A stretch of DNA of 64,000 bases from Megamerina dolium (taxonomy: Eukaryota; Arthropoda; Insecta; Diptera; Megamerinidae), in the NCBI GenBank assembly GCA_963854835.1, contig OY978525.1, positions 97,729,388-97,793,387 of the forward strand, given 5' to 3'. Position 1 is the first letter of the stretch. Every line of letters begins with the position of its first letter. The notes below the pieces were generated by a model. The model worked only from the letters and a program-made list of their open reading frames with translations, was not told the origin of the DNA and ran no database searches. The translations under genes and the position numbers were made by a program. Shown in pieces: positions 11,007 through 19,800 of this stretch.

Positions 11007-11972
11007 GTGCCTACGAAGAAAGGCGCACGAGTATTTCATAGACGAAGAAAGTTGCGTAAGCGTACAATTGACGATGAAGAAAGGCGCGTAAACATATTGG
11101 ACGACGAAGAAAGACGCGCTATGACAGATCCATCAACCAACCAACCAACCAACCAACCATCAACAGGAAGTCCAAAAAAGGTGATTACTGAAGAAAATAT
11201 CAAGAAAATCCTCGATATCGTTCTGAATGATCACCGAGTTAAGTTGCGTGAGATTGTTGAATTGGTAAACATCTCATATGACAACATTTTGCATGAACAT
11301 TTGCTATCGGCAAGATGGGTGCCGTGTTTGCTCAGTGTCGAACAAAAACGAGTTCGAGAGACCACTTCACAGTGGTGTTTGGACATGATAAAGCGTAATC
11401 CTGTTGATTTTTGGCGTCGATTAATAACTGTTGATGAAACGTGGGTCCACCACTACACACCTGAAACCAAAAATCAATCGAAACATTGGGTGGAAGCGGC
11501 TGGCAAGGTTATGGCCACTATATTTTGGGATGCGCTCGGAATATTGCTTATCGATTATCTTGAAAAAGGATCCACAATCACAGGAAAGTATGATCGTGCA
11601 TTATTGGATCCATTGAATGATGCAATCAAGAAAAAACGACCACATTTAAAGAAGAAAAAAGTGCTCTTTCTTCAAGACAACGCACCGGTTCACACAGCAT
11701 TAGATACGATGCTAAAATTACGTGAAATACACTTCGAATTGGTTGATCATCCACCTTATCGTCCAGATTTAGATCCTAGAGACTTTTTCCTGTTTCCAAA
11801 CTTGGAAAAATGGCTCGCAGGAAAAAGATGCAGCTCAAATGAAGAAGTGATTACCGAAACTAACACGTATTTTGAGGGGTTCCCGAAATTGTATTATTCA
11901 GATGGTATAAAAGAGTTGGAATATCGTCTTACTAAGTGTGTCGAAGTAAAAGGAGACTATGTTGAGAAATAA
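11007..11972 (+). CDS. Mariner transposase ORF, catalytic domain intact, N-terminal HTH missing (321 codons)
   Basis: An uninterrupted frame. It opens at GTG (11007); the first ATG in frame is at the MTDPSTNQ position (about 11118). The conserved part starts near residue 55 (SPKKVITEENIKKILDIV) and runs through ARWVPCLLS, the first catalytic block VDETWVHHYTPE, WDALGILLIDYL, the second block LQDNAPVHT and HPPYRPDLDPRDFFLF. There are exactly 34 residues between the second and third aspartates, so the DD34D triad is present. The first helix-turn-helix and about 60 residues seen in full mariner transposases (about 345 aa) are replaced by an Arg/Lys/Asp/Glu-rich stretch built from a tandem repeat and a Pro/Asn/Gln stretch. 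DNA binding is therefore probably impaired. It is irritans-type by motif. Confidence 0.85.
   Translation: MPTKKGARVFHRRRKLRKRTIDDEERRVNILDDEERRAMTDPSTNQPTNQPSTGSPKKVITEENIKKILDIVLNDHRVKLREIVELVNISYDNILHEHLLSARWVPCLLSVEQKRVRETTSQWCLDMIKRNPVDFWRRLITVDETWVHHYTPETKNQSKHWVEAAGKVMATIFWDALGILLIDYLEKGSTITGKYDRALLDPLNDAIKKKRPHLKKKKVLFLQDNAPVHTALDTMLKLREIHFELVDHPPYRPDLDPRDFFLFPNLEKWLAGKRCSSNEEVITETNTYFEGFPKLYYSDGIKELEYRLTKCVEVKGDYVEK
11011..11121 (+). repeat. Tandem repeat of about 30-33 bp (ACGAAGAAAG units)
   Basis: Four units start with ACGAAGAAAG, ACGAAGAAAG, GATGAAGAAAG and GACGAAGAAAG at spacings of about 30, 33 and 30 bases. They encode the charged N-terminal stretch of the mariner ORF. A CCAACCAACC run follows at about 11131-11160. 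Confidence 0.75.
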
Positions 11973-12003
11973 ATAGTTTTTGAAAAAAAAAATGTTTTTT
12001 TCC

Positions 12004-12037
12004 TATTAGGTAGCTTCATTATCAATCCGCCCTCGTA
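12004..12037 (+). repeat. Right terminal inverted repeat of the 11-12 kb mariner
   Basis: Read on the minus strand this begins TACGAGGGCGGATTGATAAT, which has the form of an irritans-type mariner terminus. It lies just after the transposase stop codon. No matching left end is visible, so the element is one-ended. Confidence 0.7.
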
Positions 12038-12039
12038 TC

Positions 12040-12680
12040 TGACCGACTATTTAATAATTTTAAAATTTAATAATTTAACAGTATTTATTATTACTTATTA
12101 TAATTTATTACTAATTATAATCAGTGTATTTTATTTTTTATATGCTATGCCGTATGAATTTGTTTAAGAATTGTGTGGTGGTAACCAAGACGATGTCAAG
12201 TAATCCGTATATTGTATATCTTATATCTTTTTACTGATTTATCATCGCCCAACTAGACGAATAGACATTGCATTCATAGTACACGATATCGTATTTTTTT
12301 TATTGTTAATTATATTCACGTGTCTTTCTTTGCCGTCAATAATATTTACACGACTTTCTTCGTCATCAATTATGTTTACGTGTCTTTCTTAGCCAACATT
12401 TTTTTATGCGTCTTTTTTTGCCGTCAATTCATGAGCTCGTGTCTTTCTTCATATGGCCCAACGAAATATACTTTAGAGGAACTTCAACAGAGGTCGTTAG
12501 TAGTATTAAATTGCATCGAATAATCTGGAAACTATCTTCATATTAAAGTGTCATCATTAGGCTATTGAAATCACTATTTGTCATTTTTTCGAAGTGTAAA
12601 AAAACATATTTTTTTAGCTTGGACTATGTCAACGTTTGTGCCTACAAGACCCCATTCGCGGGAAGCGTTTGTTGTTTTTT
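12040..12680. other. Intergenic region with a short tandem motif
   Basis: No gene seen. About 12310-12450 carries three to five imperfect copies of a 30-40-base unit containing CGTGTCTTTCTTNGCC and CGTCAAT. These may be a decayed tandem repeat. Confidence 0.4.
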
Positions 12681-12689
12681 TCTTTGTTT

Positions 12690-13370
12690 TAAGCTGAAGA
12701 AAAGTGCAGCGAAAAGTCATCGCATGCTGTGTGAGGCTTATGGAGAAAATGCTCCATAAATTTCAAATTGTGCACTTTAGGTAAGACGGTTCAAATGTGG
12801 TATTTTGATAAAAGCGATAAAGAGCGAAGACATCGAATTGGATTCTTTATTGGACGAAGAGTCATGTTAAACTCAAAATAAGCTTGCAGAATCTTTGGGA
12901 GTGATTCAACAAGCAATTTCATTGCATCGAAAGAATATGGGTATGATTCAGAAAATGGGAAATTGGGTTCCATATAAACTGAAATCAAGAAACATCGAAG
13001 ATCGATTTTACATGTCTCAAATGCTGCTTCAGCGATAAAAAAGGAAGCCATTTTCGAAGGTGATACTGTGTATTTGGTGTGATAAAAAGGGATGGTGTAT
13101 TATGAGCTGCTAAAACAACTCATCAAATTGAACCGACTAAATGGGAGTCATTGATTTTCCATTATGACAATGATGGGCCATATGTTGCGCAACCCGTTCA
13201 AACGTACTTGGAAAATAGCGGATGGGAATTCTTACCCCACCTGCCATGCATCCTTCTATGACTACCATGCTTCACTTCAGTCGAAGTTATAAAAAATTTG
13301 GTCGATATGGTCGAAGGATGATCAGTTCTTTTGGGATGGAATTCGATGAGAAATTTGTTCTTGATAGGCC
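12690..13370 (+). pseudogene. Decayed mariner (mauritiana-like) transposase
   Basis: Protein blocks in order, with several stops and frame changes: KLKKSAAKSHRMLCEAYGE; LLDEESC; GVIQQAISLHRKNMG; GNWVPYKLKSRNIEDRF; a degraded GDEKW region; then YDNDGPYVAQPVQTYLENSG, the QHDNARPHVAKPVKTYLE block of Mos1-type transposase. It is related to the fragment at 7200-7691 but covers more of the protein. It is non-functional. Confidence 0.75.
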
Positions 13371-13596
13371 TGATAATTAAATACGTTTTGACCGTCATAA
13401 TGTATGGCCTTAAATTTTCATACAGAGTGGACTTCAACATATTTAAATAAAGATGAAAAACACGATATTCATTTAAGCAAAATATTCTCTGAAGCGAAAA
13501 CCCCAGGTAGCTTTTAGTCAAACTGTATAGCTTCTGAGTCGATATTTTTAAAAGTACAAACTTAATTTGAAACCTTAACTACCGCTGATTCTAAGT

Positions 13597-14165
13597 ATAC
13601 TTACTTACTTACTTATGTGGCCATAACAACCGAGTATCGATTTAGGCCGAAAATAACAGGCCAGTTAGAAATTCCAAGCGCCGTCAGGGTCTCTAGTACT
13701 TGGTCTTTCCACCGGAGATTAGGTTTTCCTCTTCTGCGTCGTCCTGCAGCGGGTTCCGAATATAACACCTTCTAAGCTGGAGCGTGTTCTTCCATTCGCT
13801 CGACATGACCTAGCCAGCACAGCCGCTGGATTTTGATGCGCTTTACTATGTCAATATCAGCATACAGCTCATACAGCTCATGGTTGTACCCTATTCGGTA
13901 GATCTTGCGTAGGACTTTTCTCTAGAAAACTCAAAGCATTCGCTCATCTGAGGTGGAAATTGTCCAGGCTTCAGCGCCATATGTTAGGACAGGCATGGTG
14001 AGAGACTTGTAGTGTAGTTTTCGTTCTTCGAGAGAGGGCCCGACTTCTCAATTGCTTACTTAGCCCAAAGTAGCACCTGTTTGCAAGAGTGATCCTTCGC
14101 AATATCTCCAGGCTGACGTCATTACTGCTGTTAATACTGGTTCCAAGAAAGACAAAGTCAAAGTA
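13597..14165 (-). mobile_element. RTE-like LINE, 3' fragment (copy A)
   Basis: Read on the minus strand, this is the C-terminal end of an endonuclease/reverse-transcriptase polyprotein: RRITLANRCYFGLSKQLRSRALSRRTKTTL, then the RLRWLGH-type C-terminal region in decayed form. It ends in a short (AAGT)n tail (13597-13615 on plus), a simple-repeat 3' tail as in several RTE-like LINEs. Near-identical sequence recurs at 18472, 32370, 47685, 51595 and 56143. 5' truncation is extreme. Confidence 0.8.
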
Positions 14166-14269
14166 TAATTTCTTGAAAAACCATGGATCTAAAATCGATT
14201 TAGAGAAATAAGTATTGCTAGCCATACAAAGATTTTTTTATTTACACAGCTCCACAAAAAGAAAACATA

Positions 14270-14765
14270 TATTTTGTTATCCCTGACGGACCAGGGTATC
14301 CTCAGGTTTCTTTCTCACCTTAAAAACATCGCTTTTTCGGCTATTTTTATAGTTTTTTTGATGTTAGAATGAAAACTGAGAGTAAATAGAGGAAATTCGA
14401 CCAAGGATTCTGATTCAGCGACCCGAAATCTATGTAATATTATAATTTTGATTTGTCAGACGCTATATTTTTATTTGGGTCTGCTACATCCAAAAAATAG
14501 TATGATACCCGACGGAACCGAGTAATCAAATTTTATAGAATTTAAGTAACTCATTCCGAATCTGTAGTCGAATTTCCACTATTTGTTCTCAGTTTTTATT
14601 CTAACATCAAAAACCTAGCAAAATAGCTGAAAGCATCTCACTAAATTTCCTTTCTAACCTCAAAAATCAAAAATGTTCGGCTATTCTTGTAAATTTTTTG
14701 AATTTAGAAGAACATCGACATTAAGCATGATGTCCGACGTTGTTCCGTCGGACATCATGCTTGTT
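14270..14765. repeat. Palindromic repeat block
   Basis: Arms at about 14338-14420 and 14546-14630 are inverted copies of each other (both contain TTTTTGATGTTAGAAT, AAACTGAGA and GGAAATTCGAC blocks). A third partial copy lies in direct orientation near 14650-14720. The segment may be a foldback or MITE-like element. No transposase is seen. Confidence 0.7.
14723..14762. repeat. Perfect 16-bp hairpin
   Basis: AAGCATGATGTCCGAC, then an 8-base spacer, then its exact reverse complement GTCGGACATCATGCTT, followed directly by a T-run. It is at the edge of the palindromic block. Confidence 0.9.
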
Positions 14766-14769
14766 TTTT

Positions 14770-15535
14770 TTTCTTTTTTTTGTATAACAATATTCATTGT
14801 CAAAATTGATTTTAAAACCTTGTCGTTTTTATCACATATATTTGTGACCTCCCTAATATACACGTTAAAAGATGTTTCTGATTGCATTAGATATTGTTCA
14901 CAGCTCACGGTTATAGGAATCGCTGCAAATGAGACGTCACCGCAACATTGAACAGTGTTGAGGCATGTAATTGAGTTGCTTTAATCGATTGTCATAATAA
15001 AATTGTTTTATACAAGACCAAAATTATTTATATATATTTTATTTGGGCCACTAACTCGATAACACTGACTTAGACACTAACCTCGGAATTAAAAAAATTT
15101 TTAACTTGATATAACTTGCTTAATATTTAGTAACCGTTCTCATTGCAATCGCGTTTCCGCACCGGAACGAACTCTGGATTTCGGACCAAGGATTGCAATC
15201 CCAAACTATACTATTTAAAATCACAATAATAACAATTTAGAAAAACAATATCTAATCTAACATATAGAATGATGTTATCCTGTCTAGTAAATTCACAAGG
15301 ATTAGAGGCGCCGTACGCACTATTTATGGTAGCTTCCATACGAAGTGTTTGAATTCCATTTAAATTTAAATTGCTGTAATTTCGGCAATCTTTTGCCTGC
15401 AACAACTATATTTGACACCTAAATTATTATTATAGTCTGCACTGACATGGTGTTGAAAATCTTTCGCAATTTGCAAGCAATTTCGCTCGTACTATGAGGT
15501 CACTTCTTATTTGTTCCCAATAACTAGTTTCTGAT
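14770..15535. other. Intergenic region, nothing recognised
   Basis: No frame with recognisable content and no repeat that I can match elsewhere in the window. Confidence 0.35.
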
Positions 15536-15539
15536 TAAA

Positions 15540-15770
15540 CACTTTCTTTCGAACGGTACCCACCTATCACCAAGCAATTGGCAATTCGTCCTGCAGTAAC
15601 AATTTGCATCGGAAAAGCTTTTAAGAACTATGTGACAAAGCTCAGAAAAAGCGATATCACAAGGATTCTGCCATTCGGAACCGACTCAAATAAGTAGGTC
15701 CCTTCTAATATTGTCCAAAATTTAACAGGCAAAATAGTACTAGAAGAGATGCTCTGCCAGAGAACCGTTC
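15540..15770 (+). mobile_element. SINE body fragment, head and tail missing
   Basis: Contains the SINE body blocks TTTCGAACGGTACCCACC, CAATTGGCAATT, GTGACAAAGCTCAG, CTGCCATTCGGAACC and GTCCAAAATTTAACA in the order of the other copies. It lacks the tRNA-like head and ends in a diverged tail. Confidence 0.75.
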
Positions 15771-15899
15771 GATGCTTATAAGTACCACATATTTAAAAAT
15801 TGTGTACCAGTATACGAATCCAAAGATTTTAAAACTTGTTTATCCTTTCCGAAAAGTACTGCTTCAAAAGATATACAAAATGTGCTCCAGTTTCTTACT

Positions 15900-16135
15900 G
15901 GTGAGTCATCGCTTTAGGATTGAAAACAGGTAGAAATCGCTGGGGGTCAGCTCTGGCGAATACAGTAACTCAGAAACCAGTTCAACCCCGATATCGTGCA
16001 ATTATTCTTGCGTCGATGGTGCAGAGTCCGGATAATACTTATCTAGCTTGGCTTCGGTCTCAATTATCGTTTTCTTGCGTAAATAAGCTGTGTTTAATGA
16101 GAACACGAAACTAAGTTTGTTCCATTTAAAAAAAT
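15900..16135 (-). pseudogene. Short mariner remnant with a large internal deletion
   Basis: On the minus strand, an N-terminal block (ETEAKLDKYYPDSAPS, cf. the ETKQWLDNHYQDSAPS block at 8.8-9.2 kb) is followed after a short gap by a C-terminal block (SPELTPSDFYLFSILKR, cf. PDLAPSDFFLFLDLKR). The middle of the transposase is gone. This is consistent with a deletion derivative of the irritans-type lineage. Confidence 0.65.
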
Positions 16136-16300
16136 ATATATAAAGGAGGTCGATTGCTTCTCACTGCTGTAACTTGTAAATGCATAAAGAAAAATGGCTG
16201 AAATTTCGACACACGTCTAATGAAGGATGAAGCACTTTGTGAACGTTTCACATTAGTATGAATGCATAATTTCTATATACTGCCTACTTTATACAAGCAT

Positions 16301-16602
16301 GTGGGTGTCGTAGCTCAGTGGTTATTGCGTTGGCCTTCTAATCTGTAGGTCGTGGGTTCAATCCCCGGCTGAAGCATTACAAAATTTAATATTCCGGCAG
16401 CAAAAATTTGCCAAAAATGCTTCTTAAAAGAGCTCTGTGACAAAACTAAGTTAAAGTGATGTCACAGTGTCCCTTATAATGCTGTCCAAATTTAAGATAC
16501 ACAACAGTATTGGAAGAGAAACTCGGTGGTATCACAATGGGCCTTTCTGACCTAAGTGTGTCCTCTCAGAGAGAGAGGGCTGCCACATAACCTAACCTAA
16601 CC
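16301..16602 (+). mobile_element. Complete tRNA-derived SINE with 12-bp target-site duplication
   Basis: The head (16303-16375) is tRNA-like, with A box TAGCTCAGTGG and B box GGTTCAATCCC, but its acceptor ends do not pair as in a functional tRNA. A body shared with the other copies follows. The tail is GGTATCACAATGGGCCT, then TCTGACCTA, AGAGAGGGC and (CTAAC)n. The flanks carry an exact 12-base duplication, TTATACAAGCAT, at 16289-16300 and 16603-16614. This shows a retroposed insertion and fixes both ends. The tail matches the 3' end of the LINE at 55.4-56.1 kb. Confidence 0.9.
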
Positions 16603-16840
16603 TTATACAAGCATTCATTTGAAAATCTATTACTACATCGACACATGATCAGAAGCAAAGCAATATATTTCAAAGTGATCACTGCAATTAGCAAAAGTCA
16701 TTTTTCATTATTTCATTTATTTATATTTATATATTTTGAAAGATTATTAAAAAACAAAAAACAGCAACAACAACTCACAAACAAAAAAAAAGCAACGTAT
16801 TATTTATATTTTTCTTTGTTTTGGAGAAGACATTCAAACG

Positions 16841-19800
16841 ATGGCAGATAATACAGCGGGAGGAGATACAAAGGCAACGGCACCTTCAACACCAACGGCA
16901 CAAAATGTGACTACACCAGTACCACCTACTCCACAAACGCCTGAGGTAGGCAAGTCTGCCATATATTTGACTTTCTCTCTCGCTCTATGTGTGCGTGTGT
17001 TTCTGACTTGCAAATATTGATTCAACAATTCGACTAAGAGTAGCAACGTCTTAGCGTACTTAGGAAGTACAAGAGAATAACGTAATAATCATAATAAGTA
17101 ATTAGATGCCACTTAAAATGTTTACCAATTTGTCAGATGTTGTGCATTTATATTTGGGTCAGGAACGCCGCGAACAGGTATTCAACTCAAGGCACGCATA
17201 CATTCATATTATTCACACAACTCGTAAACAATCATTACCCCAATGTAAATAAAGAAATTCAGTCAAATGACATTATGACATGCACAGTTTAATTTGATTA
17301 CCATTAAAATAAGGCCAACGAACCGCATTGCACCACACCACACCAAACCACACCACACTACAATGTTATAGCACAGAGACATGGACACAAAAGGTAAACG
17401 CAATCATTATGTGCTATACAAGCTATAAACTTCTAAACTATGACAATACTGGCTAATTATAATTTTTATATTCTAACTGTTAAAGTCTCCACAAAAATTT
17501 GCTCGCAGCTCACAGAGTCGTGTTGTAACACCGCGTCGTTTTAGTGCAGTTTTCACAGCACCCGTCGCCAAGGTAAGTAGTCGAATTTGCCGATAGTGTG
17601 AATGATCTGTTAATTTAATATTATTGTAATGCAATTATTTGCAGCCGGTCATGCGTTATGCGCCTACATATCGTTTGGAATCAAAACATCCATTGAATCG
17701 GGAAACTTGCGAGAAAATTATTAAAGAGGTTGTAGATCGTGCTCTCGAAAATTTCACCTACTCATCGAAACAATCATTGAATTTATGCGCACAATTAAGT
17801 GAAGAAATTAAAAATCGCGTCAAAGCACAAAATTACGATCGGTATGTACTAACGCTAACATTTAACATTTAACCTTGGTTAAAATTAAATATTTTTAAAA
17901 TTTTTTTACAACACTTTTGATTGAACGTCGCTTTTACAATGACATAATTCTCTTGTAAAAATCTAGCGGCATTTCTTATTTACTTTATTTAAAAAAAAAC
18001 TCATCTCGGACCCTAGTCTTCCTGAAAAATGAAACAGAGTCAATCGAGCGAGGATTTCGGGGGGAGGGGGCGCTTTTCTTTTTGTATGTGAATTAAGAAT
18101 TGATGATTCTACAGCACGTATATTATGATATTATTCCAATCTACCTAGTCTTGCCATAAATACAAGTGTAAACGCGACTTTTGCTGCTGATGATCAACAG
18201 TTTTGACAGTGTTTTTGTGAATCATACTGTTAAGTTGCTTGTTGATCCTGGAAATAAAAACGGTCGTAAAAAATATTTCCGGCCATCGATGGCAAATCAA
18301 TTGAAATCCAATCCTGTCCATATCATTGCTCATAAAATGAATATAGTGCCGAGAACCATGAGCCGTATCACTAAACAACACTTGGAACTTTGGCTTTTAA
18401 ACAACAAACGGTGTCTTACCGTTGAATTAAAAAGAAAATTAAAAATAAAGACCTGGTAACGCTGTACGGTACTACTTACTTATGTGACCATTACAACCGA
18501 AAATCGATTTAGAAATCTAGCATGCTTTGCCAGCCAGCTCTTTCCTTCGCTAGTTGGCGCCAGTTAGAAATTCCAAGCGCTGTCAAGTTCTCCAGTATTT
18601 GATCCATCCACCGGAGGTTAGGTCTTCCATTTCTGCGTCGTCCACCAGCGGGTTCCGAATATAACACCTTCTTAGCCAGAACGTGTTCTTCCATTCGCCC
18701 AACATGACCTAGCCGCCGCTGAATTTTAATGCACTTTACTATGTCGGTGTCGGCATACAGCTAATGGTTGTACCTTATTCGATACCACCACCAACTTGGG
18801 ACCTATTTGCGTTGCCACCAACGCAAATAGGTCCCAAGATCTTGCATAAGACTTCTCTCGAAAACTCCGAGCATTCTCTGATATGATGTGGAAATTGTAC
18901 AAGCTTCGACGTCATATGTAAGGACAGGCATGATGAGAGACTTGTACAGTGTGGTTTTCGTTTGTCTAGAGGGCCCGACTTCTCAATTGCTTACTTAGCC
19001 CAAAGTAGCACCTGTTAGCAAGAGTGATCCTTAGCAATATCTCCAGGCTGACGTCATTATTGGTGTTAATGCTGGTTCCAAGATAGATAAAGTCCTTCAC
19101 TACTTCAAAAGCGTAGTTATCAACCCTGTTTACCGTGGAGGAATATTTTAATAAATGCTCTAATGCTGATCTAAGAAACCCAGTGAAACCATCTGAGAAA
19201 CATATTCCAATTCAGTGATTTTTTGGCGGGGAGAAATTTATTAGGAATGTAGTAGAGGTCTAGAAAGAAACCATGTATATATTTCCAAAACAAATCAACA
19301 GTTTGGATTGGAAATCATATACCCGAGTTTATTAGTACTGGCTATTGTCAGACTAGGTGATAGTCCGCTCGACTACAAGTGGCAACCAGTTTTAGAGGGT
19401 ATAATTTGCAGAAGACGCCACTGCAAGCTGGAGTCATTGAATAATGTGTCGTTTACGTATGTGGACCATTTTCCCATGCATATCATCCATACATCGATCG
19501 ATGTATGGCGCAGTATTAAGGCAAATGTCGACCATTTCAAATAAATTTTAAATAATTTCTATAAATTATAATTCTGCTCTGTATTTTCAGCAGAAGTTAT
19601 CGCCATCTATGAAGCTATTAAGTACGTTAATAACAGGCAAGGCAACTTTGCAATATGGTCCGGTACACTTTCCTCCCTTAACGCCATATCTAATATTCAA
19701 AATAATGATTTTTATGCTACTCACAGTAGAAATTTCTTTATCGACAAATCCCCAAGAATCATTCTAATTTGGGTCCCAGGACATGTTCAAATTGAAGGCA

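Noticed and set aside
16303..16375. Possible functional tRNA gene
   Set aside because: A and B boxes are present, but the acceptor ends do not pair, the same head occurs in at least two other copies joined to the same non-tRNA body, and the whole unit has target-site duplications. It is a SINE head.
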